Shown: one piece after another, positions 52,798 to 60,730 of the stretch | Layout: the number at the start of each line of letters is the position of its first letter | How positions within the stretch are numbered: the stretch's first letter is position 1 | From: Novosphingobium sp. KCTC 2891 | GTDB taxonomy: Bacteria > Pseudomonadota > Alphaproteobacteria > Sphingomonadales > Sphingomonadaceae | Assembly: GCF_025938155.1 (NCBI RefSeq) | Contig: NZ_JAPCZG010000002.1 | Location: forward strand, 434,001-498,000 | Direction: 5' to 3' | DNA: 64,000 nt | Position numbers and translations under genes: made by a program | The notes under the pieces: generated by a model | What the model saw: only the letters and a program-made list of their open reading frames with translations | Told to the model about the DNA's origin: nothing | The model's database searches: none

Positions 52798-54111
52798 TCA
52801 GTCTTCGAGGATGTGCATCACCAGCGGCGGTTCGGACAGGCTGGGTGAGCCTTCGAGCAGGCGCATCGCTTCGGCGATCGCGCTTTCCGGCCCTTCGTGC
52901 GTGACCATCGCGACCAGCACCTGGTCGCTGTCCACGCCCGCGCGGCCCTTCTGGATCAGGCTTTCGATCGAGACGCCCGCATCGCGCATCGCGGCGGTGA
53001 TCTCGGCCAGCACGCCAGGGCGGTCGGCGACCGAGAAGCGCAAGTAGGCCTTGCCGGTGCGGTGGCCAGTTTCGGCCGGCGCGGCGCTGTCCAGTTCAGC
53101 GACCGGGATCGAGAACGGCGCGCCGATATCGCCCCGGGCAATGTCGATCAGGTCGGCCACGACCGCGCTGGCGGTGGGGCCATCGCCGGCGCCGGCGCCC
53201 TGGAACAGCAGGCGGCCGACGAAGTTGCCTTCGGCGACAACCGCGTTGGTCGCCCCGTCGACATGCGCGAGCGGATGGTCGCGGTGCACCAGATGCGGAT
53301 GGACGCGCTGGAACAGCCGGCGATTGCCCTCGGCGTCGATCTCGGTGTCGGCCATGCCGATCAGGCGGATGTAGTAGCCCAGCGCGTCGGCCTGCGCGAT
53401 ATCGGCGGCAAGCACGCGGCGGATGCCGGTCGCGGTCACCGAGCGGAAGTCGACCGCCGTGCCGAACGCGATCGACGACAGGATCGACAGCTTGTGCGCG
53501 GCGTCGATGCCGTCGATGTCGAAGGTCGGATCGGATTCCGCATAGCCCTTGGCCTGCGCCTCGGCGAGGACGTCGGCGAAGTCGCGGCCCGTGTCCTCCA
53601 TGGTGCTGAGGATGTAATTGCAGGTGCCGTTCAGGATGCCGTAGACGCGCATGATGTCGTTGGCGGCCGCGCCTTCCTTCAGGCCCTTGATTGCGGGGAT
53701 GCCGCCGGCCACGGCCGCCTCGAACTTCAGCGCGACCTTGGCCGCTTCGGCCCGTGCGGCCAGTTCCAGCCCGTGGTGCGCGATCATCGCCTTGTTCGCG
53801 GTGACGAGCGCCTTGCCTGCCTCGAAGGTGGTGCGCGCCAGCGCCAAGGCCGGGCCGTCCGCCCCGCCGACGAGTTCCACCACCACGTCGACGTCAGGGC
53901 GCTCGCCGAGGATGACCATGTCATCTTCCCAGGCATAGCCCGACAGGTCGACGCCGCGGTCCTTGTGGCGATTGCGCGCGCTGATCGCGGTGATGACGAT
54001 CGGCCGCCCGGCGCGGCGGGCAATCAGATCGGCATTGGTTTCGATCACCCGGATGACCCCGCCGCCCACCGTGCCAAGCCCGGCAAGCGCGATGCGCAAT
54101 GGTTCGCTCAT
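52798..54111 (-). CDS. hom: Homoserine dehydrogenase
   Basis: NAD(P)-dependent reduction of aspartate semialdehyde to homoserine, leading to threonine and methionine. The 437-residue protein has the dinucleotide fold start ALAGLGTVGGGV, the substrate domain with GGIPAIKGLKEGAAAND and GILNGTCNYILSTM, AKGYAESDPTFDIDGIDAAH, and a C-terminal ACT domain (about 355-430) for feedback control. ATG at 54111 has GGGGAA upstream at short distance. Confidence 0.97.
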   Translation of the reverse strand: MSEPLRIALAGLGTVGGGVIRVIETNADLIARRAGRPIVITAISARNRHKDRGVDLSGYAWEDDMVILGERPDVDVVVELVGGADGPALALARTTFEAGKALVTANKAMIAHHGLELAARAEAAKVALKFEAAVAGGIPAIKGLKEGAAANDIMRVYGILNGTCNYILSTMEDTGRDFADVLAEAQAKGYAESDPTFDIDGIDAAHKLSILSSIAFGTAVDFRSVTATGIRRVLAADIAQADALGYYIRLIGMADTEIDAEGNRRLFQRVHPHLVHRDHPLAHVDGATNAVVAEGNFVGRLLFQGAGAGDGPTASAVVADLIDIARGDIGAPFSIPVAELDSAAPAETGHRTGKAYLRFSVADRPGVLAEITAAMRDAGVSIESLIQKGRAGVDSDQVLVAMVTHEGPESAIAEAMRLLEGSPSLSEPPLVMHILED

Positions 54112-54160
54112 GACTTCCCCGTTCCGCCGCGCTTGCGGCCTGCTGCTGTCGCGCTGCGCC

Positions 54161-55084
54161 TTAGGGGAGCGGACGCGCTGCTGCAACGGGGGGCGCGGCC
54201 GGTGCGCGATTGTGCAGGCACGCACCAAGCTCGCCGAGCACCTGGGCATAGTCCTCGGCCGCGATCCGCTGGTCCTCGGGCGACCCGGAGATGTTGGTGC
54301 CCTCAGGCAGCTGGGCCGGCAGGGCGCAGGCCAGTCGGTACCAGCCCAAGGTGTCTTTCGCCGGGGGGCGTGCGGCCTGGTCCACGATCTCGCTGAAGCT
54401 CACGCCCCAGGTCGCTGCCTGGCCGGGCCGGCGCACGACCGAAAGGGAGACGGGCTTGCCGCCTTCGGTGGCGAAGAACAGCTGGGTCTCTCCTTCGCCC
54501 GCCAGGTTGCCGGGGACGTGCAGGGCCTCACGCAGGCCCGTGATCGCGGGCGGTGCGTCGGGCGCAAGCTTCTCGGTCAGGATCGCGCGCAGCCGCTGCT
54601 CGGTACCGGAAGACCATGGCAGCATGGCGTCGGGCGCCACGAGCAGCAGGTCGCCTGGCTTGGCCGGAACGGTATGTGCCAGAACGAGGACGTCCGCCTT
54701 GGAGAGCCGCGGCACCCGGCCTTTCGCATCGAGCGGCACGTCGGCGAGGAAGCGGATCGATTCGCCCAGATCCGGCCCCGCCAGCAGCGCCGTGGTGCGG
54801 GCCTCGACATAGAGGCGCGCGCTTCCGGCGGGCAGCCCCGGGGCCTGCTCGGGCTTGAGCCGGGCGACTTTGCGCACTTGCGCACGGGCGACAAGGTCGG
54901 CCGGCAGCGCGAGGTCGGCCAGATCGGCATAGGTGAGATCGAGAGGATTGGCAGCGGCGGCCGAAGCGGCAGCGGGTGCACGAATCACGCCGGCCGGTGC
55001 CTGCGCAGCTGCCCCGGCCAGAGGTGCAAGAACCATCGCCGCAGCGGTCAGCGCCGTCGGCGCGAAGAGGGGAAAGCGAAGCAT
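54161..55084 (-). CDS. Exported protein of unknown function
   Basis: Unrecognised. The 307-residue product has a signal peptide (MLRFPLFAPTALTAAAMV to about residue 27), an alanine/proline-rich segment, then a mixed domain (about 50-290) with blocks such as DLTYADLADLALPADLVARA, RLYVEARTTALLAGPDLGES and VLVLAHTVPAKPGDLLLVAP. Two late cysteines are in LACALPAQ and LGACLHN. ATG at 55084 is preferred for its AGGA-type upstream sequence; ATG at 55093 is the alternative. It lies 49 bases upstream of hom on the same strand and may share its transcript. Confidence 0.75.
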   Translation of the reverse strand: MLRFPLFAPTALTAAAMVLAPLAGAAAQAPAGVIRAPAAASAAAANPLDLTYADLADLALPADLVARAQVRKVARLKPEQAPGLPAGSARLYVEARTTALLAGPDLGESIRFLADVPLDAKGRVPRLSKADVLVLAHTVPAKPGDLLLVAPDAMLPWSSGTEQRLRAILTEKLAPDAPPAITGLREALHVPGNLAGEGETQLFFATEGGKPVSLSVVRRPGQAATWGVSFSEIVDQAARPPAKDTLGWYRLACALPAQLPEGTNISGSPEDQRIAAEDYAQVLGELGACLHNRAPAAPPVAAARPLP

Positions 55085-55412
55085 CGTGACCATCCTGTGG
55101 GAGCGTTTTGCCGCCGGAATCGCCCTATATGGGGAGGCGAAAGCGTGAATCGAGACTTAACGGATAAAGCATTTGCGCGCCTCCAGCATCGGCGTTAAAG
55201 CTCGCGGCAATCGGACAGTTCATAAATAAACGTCCGAAAAGCCGCCGCCGGGTCATCTGCACCCGATGTCGGCGGTCCGGGTTGCCGGCAGGGTGGATAA
55301 ATATCGCTGGATTTGGCCTATCGGGGGGAACGGTGATTCTTCCCGAGGCCCCGTCTTGGGCCGATCGAATCTCGATCGGGTCAGGGGGGGAGATCAGGAG
55401 TTATGGAGCTGA
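55085..55412 (+). promoter_or_regulatory. Divergent region ahead of tonB, with an 8-bp inverted repeat
   Basis: No gene is visible in this 328-base gap. CCGATCGA-ATC-TCGATCGG (55361-55379) is a perfect 8-bp inverted repeat located 34 bases before the tonB start, and its centre includes GAATC, a CcrM-type GANTC site. The stretch around 55220-55235 (ATAAATAAACG) is A+T-rich and may hold a promoter. GGAG at about 55397 is the ribosome-binding site. No clear Fur box was found. Confidence 0.4.
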
Positions 55413-56072
55413 ATGGCATACGCTGACCAACAGATGAGCGGTAACAAGATCACCGCGCTCATCATCGTTGCTCTCCTTCATGTCGTCGTCGGCTATGCGC
55501 TGGTCACTGGGCTGGCGTATCAGGCGTTCAAGAAGGTGAAAGAGGTAACCTCGGCGGTCAACATCGAGGAGGAAAAGCCGCCGGAGGAGCCGCCGCCGCC
55601 GCCGCCAAAGCAGGATACGCCGCCGCCGCCGATCGTAGCGCCGCCGCCGCCCATCACGTTCAATGCCCCTGCTCCGCAGGTGCAGGCCGTGACGACGCCG
55701 CCGCCGGTTGCTCCGCCGCCGGCGCCTGTGGCTGTGCAGCTTCCGCCGCCGCCCGCTGCGCCCCCGCCCCCCGCGCCGCCCACTCCGGGCACGCCCAAGG
55801 GCAATCCGGGCAGCTGGGTGACGACGAACGACTATCCGTCGCGCGCCCTGCGTGAAGAGCGCGAAGGCACGACTGGATTCCGTCTGGAATACGACGCGTC
55901 CGGGAAGCCGAGCAACTGCACCATCACCCGTTCGAGCGGCAGCCCCGATCTCGACGAGGCCACCTGCGCCAACCTCATGCGTCGTGCCCGCTTCAAGCCG
56001 GGTACGCAGGGCGGCCAGCCGGTGGGCAGTTCGTACAGCAGCTCGGTGCGCTGGGTCATCCCGAAGGATTGA
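55413..56072 (+). CDS. tonB: TonB energy-transducing protein
   Basis: Carries proton-motive energy from ExbBD to outer-membrane TonB-dependent receptors. The 219-residue protein has an N-terminal transmembrane helix (about 11-35, with H23, as in the TonB anchor), a proline-rich spacer (about 50-130) with long runs of PPP and PAPP, and the C-terminal receptor-binding domain (about 135-219; YPSRALREEREGTTGFRLE and SPDLDEATCANLMRRARF). Two cysteines in the last domain could form a disulfide. It is the first gene of a four-gene cluster. Confidence 0.95.
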   Translation: MAYADQQMSGNKITALIIVALLHVVVGYALVTGLAYQAFKKVKEVTSAVNIEEEKPPEEPPPPPPKQDTPPPPIVAPPPPITFNAPAPQVQAVTTPPPVAPPPAPVAVQLPPPPAAPPPPAPPTPGTPKGNPGSWVTTNDYPSRALREEREGTTGFRLEYDASGKPSNCTITRSSGSPDLDEATCANLMRRARFKPGTQGGQPVGSSYSSSVRWVIPKD

Positions 56073-56140
56073 CCCCCGGCCAGGCCTACCCCTTTTGACT
56101 GCCCCCAGGGCACGTTTGAATTCTTGAGAGGAAGACCCGA

Positions 56141-56890
56141 ATGTTTATCCAGACGCTCGCTGCTGCAGCGACCACCGCTGCGCCGCAGAACAAGTTCGGC
56201 TTCGCCGAAGCCCTTCAGGCTGGCGGTTTCATTTCGTACGCCACCGTGACGATCCTCGGCATCATGTCGTTCGGTTCGTTCTTCATCCTGTTCACCAAGT
56301 TCTTCGAACAGCAGAAGATCCTCGGCCAGTTCTCGGGCATCGCCGCTTTCTGGCGCGCGGGTTCGCTCAAGGAAGGCGCGACCAAGCTCGAGAAGAACTC
56401 GGCCTGGCGCCAGATCGTCGAAGACGGCATCGCCGCTGAAGACCAGGTCTCGAAGATGGACGCGACCGAAGCCCACGACTGGACCCACGGTTCGCTGGCT
56501 CGCTCGGAAGCTTCGATCAACGCGAAGCTCGCTGGCGGCCTGCCGTTCCTCGCCACCGTCGGTGCGACCTCGCCGTTCATCGGTCTGTTCGGTACCGTCG
56601 TCGGCATCTACCGCGCTCTGATCGCCATCGGCCTCGCCGGTTCGGCCTCGATCGACAAGGTCGCGGGTCCGGTCGGTGAATCGCTGATCATGACCGCGCT
56701 CGGTCTGCTCGTCGCGGTTCCCGCGGTGCTCGCCTACAACTACCTGCAGGCGCGCAACAAGCGCATCGCCGAACTGCTGACCGGCTTCAGCACCGACGTC
56801 CTCGCCAACCTCGCCTCGAAGGGCGTCGTGAAGCCGGCCGTTCCGGTCGCTGCGGCCAAGGCCGCCCCGGCCGCTCCGGTCAAGAAGTAA
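56141..56890 (+). CDS. exbB: ExbB/TolQ/MotA family proton channel protein
   Basis: Proton-channel subunit that drives TonB. The 249-residue protein has three membrane segments: FISYATVTILGIMSFGSFFI (about 30-52), a second near PFLATVGATSPFIGLFGTVVG (about 130-160) and a third in SLIMTALGLLVAVPAVLAYN (about 178-198). The long cytoplasmic loop and GTVVGIYRAL are family features. The first 20 residues are alanine/threonine-rich. Codon use is strongly biased, suggesting high expression. A long hairpin follows within 10 bases of the stop. Confidence 0.95.
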   Translation: MFIQTLAAAATTAAPQNKFGFAEALQAGGFISYATVTILGIMSFGSFFILFTKFFEQQKILGQFSGIAAFWRAGSLKEGATKLEKNSAWRQIVEDGIAAEDQVSKMDATEAHDWTHGSLARSEASINAKLAGGLPFLATVGATSPFIGLFGTVVGIYRALIAIGLAGSASIDKVAGPVGESLIMTALGLLVAVPAVLAYNYLQARNKRIAELLTGFSTDVLANLASKGVVKPAVPVAAAKAAPAAPVKK

Positions 56891-56899
56891 GTGGCCACC

Positions 56900-56931
56900 G
56901 GGTGTCAGCAGATCTCAAGCTGCTGACACCC
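56900..56931 (+). terminator. 12-bp hairpin between exbB and the first exbD
   Basis: GGGTGTCAGCAG (56900-56911) and CTGCTGACACCC (56920-56931) form a perfect stem with an 8-base loop, 10 bases after the exbB stop. The downstream sequence CCTTTCC is a weak T-run, so this is likely partial termination or mRNA end protection, adjusting ExbB to ExbD ratio. Confidence 0.65.
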
Positions 56932-57018
56932 CTTTCCGGAAACGCGGGTCCCGGCCGGGATCCGGGCAAGACCAGATCCCCGGCCGATCCCGTGGCTCAA
57001 ACGGATAGGATGTAACCA

Positions 57019-57546
57019 ATGGCAATGTCTGTAGGCGGCGGCGGCGAAGAACGCCCGATGTCGGACATCAATACCACGCCGCTCGTGGACGTGATGCTCG
57101 TGCTGCTGATCATCTTCCTCATCGCGGTCCCGGTTGCGATCCAGACCGTCGAAAAGCTCAAGGTGCCGGTCCTTCCTTCGGAAGAAACGCAGGACAAGGT
57201 CGAGAACCTGATGCTCTCTGTCGTGTCGACCGATGCTGCCGGGCGTGGCCCCGGCCAGGCCGGTTACGAAGGGTCCTCGCGCACTGGCCAGTGCCGGGTG
57301 TTCTTCAACAACACCACGCCGGTCGATAACCAGGAACTGTACCAGCAGGCCTTCAACCGTCTCGATGCAATCGTGAAGCGTGAAGGCGGCGCGGCCAACA
57401 TGGACCCGGAAAAGATCCCCGAAGTTCACATCCGCGGGGACGTCAATGTTCCTTGGAAGTGTGTCGCCGGTGCGATCTATAATGTGCAGGCTGCGGGCTA
57501 TCCCAAGGTCGGCTTCATCTCCACCCCGGTCGATCCGAACGGCTAA
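57019..57546 (+). CDS. exbD: ExbD/TolR family biopolymer transport protein (first copy, with cysteine insert)
   Basis: Single-pass partner of ExbB. The 175-residue protein has the cytoplasmic leader MSDINTTPLVDVMLVLL, a transmembrane helix (about 22-42) with the essential aspartate at D24, and a periplasmic domain. The periplasmic part is longer than usual: a glycine-rich insert (about 72-90; AAGRGPGQAGYEGSSRTG) and two cysteines (C92, C148) that could make a disulfide. A second exbD follows after 45 bases, so the two copies may form a heterodimer. Confidence 0.94.
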   Translation: MAMSVGGGGEERPMSDINTTPLVDVMLVLLIIFLIAVPVAIQTVEKLKVPVLPSEETQDKVENLMLSVVSTDAAGRGPGQAGYEGSSRTGQCRVFFNNTTPVDNQELYQQAFNRLDAIVKREGGAANMDPEKIPEVHIRGDVNVPWKCVAGAIYNVQAAGYPKVGFISTPVDPNG

Positions 57547-57591
57547 CGCCGTTTCCCGATCGGGCCAGAGAGCGAACAGGAGTATCACCCC

Positions 57592-58023
57592 ATGGCAATG
57601 AGCGGCGGCAAGGACGATGGCTCGCCGATGATGGAGATGAACACGACGCCGTTGATCGACGTCATGCTCGTCCTCCTCATCATGTTCATCATCACCATCC
57701 CCGTGGCCACTCACTCGGTCAACATCGACTTGCCGCAGGCGACCCCGCCTACGAACAATCCGACGGTGGACCCGGTGAAGAACAAGCTGATCCTGACGGC
57801 CCAGAACCAGATCCTCTGGAATGGTTCGCCGATCACGGAAGGCAATCTGGTCTCTCTGCTCCAGGCGACGAAGGCGATGAATCCCGAGCCGGAACTTCAG
57901 TTCCAGCCCGAGGAATACGCGTCCTACGAAATCGCCAACCGGATGCTGAAGACCATCACGCTCAGCAAGGTCACCAAGTTCGGCTTCGTCGGCAACGAGA
58001 ACTTCGCTACGTTCAGCAAGTGA
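57592..58023 (+). CDS. exbD: ExbD/TolR family biopolymer transport protein (second copy)
   Basis: Second ExbD-type protein, 143 residues, with the leader MMEMNTTPLIDVMLVLLIMF and the conserved aspartate D23, then a periplasmic domain of standard length with no cysteine. The C-terminal block KTITLSKVTKFGFVGNENF is typical. The exbB-exbD-exbD order is known from other alphaproteobacteria. A strong terminator ends the cluster 32 bases downstream. Confidence 0.94.
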   Translation: MAMSGGKDDGSPMMEMNTTPLIDVMLVLLIMFIITIPVATHSVNIDLPQATPPTNNPTVDPVKNKLILTAQNQILWNGSPITEGNLVSLLQATKAMNPEPELQFQPEEYASYEIANRMLKTITLSKVTKFGFVGNENFATFSK

Positions 58024-58055
58024 TCGCGTCGGCGGCCTGACGGCCACGTACATCG

Positions 58056-58086
58056 AAAAGGGGGCGGAGCGATCCGCCCCCTTTTT
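58056..58086. terminator. Bidirectional terminator after exbD
   Basis: AAAAGGGGGCGGA (58056-58068), GCGA loop, TCCGCCCCCTTTT (58073-58085) plus one more T. A perfect 13-bp stem between convergent exbD and the helicase gene; the A/T flanks allow use on both strands. Confidence 0.92.
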
Positions 58087-58129
58087 GCGTGCGGCGCATT
58101 TCTTCCAGAGCGGCGATCCTGCCGGGGCG

Positions 58130-60571
58130 CTAACTTCTGGTCGGGCGCATGACGGCTTCCGCCAGTCCTTCGGCTTCGACCAGCAGTTCGTCATCCGCCG
58201 CGCCGGACGGCAGTGTTTCCCGGCCGATCATCACCAGCAGCGGCACAGCCAGCGGCGTCACCCGGTCCAGCCGTACGTGGACCAGCTGCGCCGCCGCGCG
58301 GTCCAGCCGGTCACCCAGCCGCCCCACGTCGGTCATCCGGGCGCGGGCATCCGCCCACGCCGCCTCGATCAGAACGTGGTCGGGCTCATACTTGCGCAGC
58401 ACATCGTAGATGAGGTCGGTGGAGAAGGTCACCTGCCGGCCGCTCTTGCGCTTGCCCGGATGCTGGCGCTCGACGAGTCCGCCAATCACCGCAACTTCGC
58501 GAAAGGCACGGCGCAGCAGATAGGAGTTCTGAACCCAATCGACGAATTCGTGGGTGAGAATGTCGGGGGAGAGCAGTGCGGCGGGATCATCGACGGGCTT
58601 CAGCCCCCACACCGCCAGGGCATAGTCGTTGGCCACGAACCCCAGTGGCCCCAGCCCCGCGTCTTCCATCCGCCGTGTGATCAGCATTCCCAGCGACTGG
58701 TTCGCGTTCCAGCCCTCGAAGGTGTAATAGGTGGTGTATTCGCGGCCCCCGTGGGGGAAGCTTTCGACCAGCAGCTCGCCCGGTGCCGGCAGGCGGCTGC
58801 GCCAGTCCTGCACTTCCAGCCATTCCCGCACATCGTCGGGCAGGCGGCCCCATCCCGCCCGGTCTGCCAGCAGCGCCTGCACACGCCCGGCGAGGTGCGT
58901 GGTCAGCGGCATCCGCGCCCCCATGTAGCTGGGGATCTGACCTGACGACTTCGCCGCGCGCACGATCACTTCCAGATCGCGCAGGCTTTCCACCTCGAGG
59001 TCCATCCCGGCGAAGCGGAAGGTATCCCCGGGACTGAGCGAGGCGCCGAAGTTCTCCTCCACCCGGCCCAGCGAACGCCCGTTACGGAAGCGCACGTCGA
59101 GCATTTCGGCATCGACGATGATGCCCGCGTTGAGCCGGTGCCGTGCTGCGTGCTCGGGATGCGTCAACCGCCACAGCCCCTGCCGGTCTCGCACGATCCG
59201 CTTGAACCGGTCGTAGGCGCGCAGGGCGTATCCGCCGGTGGCAACGAACTCGAGCACGCGCTGCCACGCCGCGGCGTCGATCCAGGCGTAGGCCAGCGAC
59301 GAGCGAACCTGCGCCAGCAGGGCGGTTTCATCGAAAGGCCCGGCGCAGGCGCAGGCCATGACGTGCTGGGCCAGCACGTCGAGCCCGCCGGGCCGGAAAT
59401 CCTCGCCGTCCCGCTGGCCTTCGTCGACCGCGTCCTTCGCCGCCATCGCTTCCAGGAACTCGAAGCGGTTTCCCGGCACCAGCAGCGCGCGGCTTGGCTG
59501 GTCGAGCCTGTGATTAGCGCGGCCGATGCGCTGGAGCAGCCGGGACGATCCCTTCGGAGCACCCATCTGCACGACCATGTCGATATCGCCCCAGTCGACA
59601 CCAAGGTCGAGGCTGGCCGTGGCGACGAGCGCGCGCAGTTCGCCGCGCGCCATCGCCCCTTCCACCTTGCGCCGGGCCTCCTTCGACAGCGATCCGTGGT
59701 GGATGCCGATGGGCAGCTTGTCGTCGTTCACGTCCCACAGCAGCTGGAAGATGTATTCGGCCAGAAAGCGCGTGTTGGTGAAGATCAGCGTGGTGCGGTT
59801 GCGCCGGATCTCGTCGTAGAGCTGCGGCACGGCCCAGGCCGCGGCATGGCCGCCCCACGGCACGCGCTCGCCCTCGGGCAGCAGGATTTCCACCTCTGGC
59901 GGCGCGCCCGGCTCTCCTTCGACCAGCGCCACCGCATCCACCTCGCCCCAAGGCGCGAGCCAGGCCCGGAACGCTTCGGGATCGGCGACGGTTGCCGAAA
60001 GTGCGGCGCGGCGCATATCGGGGGCAATTGCCTGCAGCCGTGCCAGCGAGAGCGCGAGCAGGTCACCGCGCTTGCCGGTGGCGAAGGCGTGGATCTCGTC
60101 GATCACGATGCGCTTCAGGCCTGCGAACAGCGTTGCGCTCTCGGGATAGCTGAGCAGCAGCGACAGCGATTCCGGCGTCGTCAGCAGCACGTGAGGCGGT
60201 CGGACGCGCTGGCGTGCCTTGCGGTCGGACGGGGTATCGCCGCTGCGCGTCTCGACCCGGATGGGCAGGCCCATCTCCTCGATCGGCGCCAGCAGGTTGC
60301 GCTGCACGTCGTGCGCCAGGGCCTTCAGCGGTGAGACGTAGAGCGTGTGCAGCCCTTCAGGCGCGGCGGCGCTGCCCAGCCGTGACGGGGTGAAGTCCGC
60401 AAGCGTCGGCAGGAACCCGGCCAGGGTCTTCCCCGCGCCGGTATCGGCCACGAGCAGCGCGTGCAGTCCGGCATCGGCCGCAGCCAGCATTTCGCGCTGG
60501 TGCCGCCGCGCCCGCCAGCCGCGCGCGGCGAACCAGCTTTCGATTTCGCGGGGGAGGGCGGCATCGGTCAT
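58130..60571 (-). CDS. Ligase-associated DEXH helicase (Lhr-type)
   Basis: Superfamily 2 DNA helicase related to Lhr, 813 residues. The N-terminal motor domain has Walker A ADTGAGKT (42-49), PLKALAHD, DEIH (158-161) and SAT; the second motor domain has TNTRFLAEYIF, VATASLDLGVDWGDID and the motif VI block QRIGRANHRLD. It has the extra winged-helix and Lhr core domains (about 420-800), ending with a typical family tail. Elsewhere the family sits with an ATP-dependent DNA ligase, a nuclease and the phosphoesterase PdeM; none of these is adjacent here. Confidence 0.93.
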   Translation of the reverse strand: MTDAALPREIESWFAARGWRARRHQREMLAAADAGLHALLVADTGAGKTLAGFLPTLADFTPSRLGSAAAPEGLHTLYVSPLKALAHDVQRNLLAPIEEMGLPIRVETRSGDTPSDRKARQRVRPPHVLLTTPESLSLLLSYPESATLFAGLKRIVIDEIHAFATGKRGDLLALSLARLQAIAPDMRRAALSATVADPEAFRAWLAPWGEVDAVALVEGEPGAPPEVEILLPEGERVPWGGHAAAWAVPQLYDEIRRNRTTLIFTNTRFLAEYIFQLLWDVNDDKLPIGIHHGSLSKEARRKVEGAMARGELRALVATASLDLGVDWGDIDMVVQMGAPKGSSRLLQRIGRANHRLDQPSRALLVPGNRFEFLEAMAAKDAVDEGQRDGEDFRPGGLDVLAQHVMACACAGPFDETALLAQVRSSLAYAWIDAAAWQRVLEFVATGGYALRAYDRFKRIVRDRQGLWRLTHPEHAARHRLNAGIIVDAEMLDVRFRNGRSLGRVEENFGASLSPGDTFRFAGMDLEVESLRDLEVIVRAAKSSGQIPSYMGARMPLTTHLAGRVQALLADRAGWGRLPDDVREWLEVQDWRSRLPAPGELLVESFPHGGREYTTYYTFEGWNANQSLGMLITRRMEDAGLGPLGFVANDYALAVWGLKPVDDPAALLSPDILTHEFVDWVQNSYLLRRAFREVAVIGGLVERQHPGKRKSGRQVTFSTDLIYDVLRKYEPDHVLIEAAWADARARMTDVGRLGDRLDRAAAQLVHVRLDRVTPLAVPLLVMIGRETLPSGAADDELLVEAEGLAEAVMRPTRS

Positions 60572-60730
60572 CGTGATGGTGATAACGCGTCACGCACTGA
60601 TCCGCACCCGCGATGAAGCGCCGCGCCGATGCGGTGGGGGCGCGGCACTCTCCGGCTGCGACGACCGTTGAAGTTGCATCCATGTGGCGGGCGTTTTCGT
60701 CCGCCCCACGAACGAGAGAGGAGTGCGACG

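Noticed and set aside
55570..55800. CCG-rich repeat tract upstream of exbB as a possible microsatellite
   Set aside because: It encodes the proline-rich spacer of TonB and needs no other explanation.
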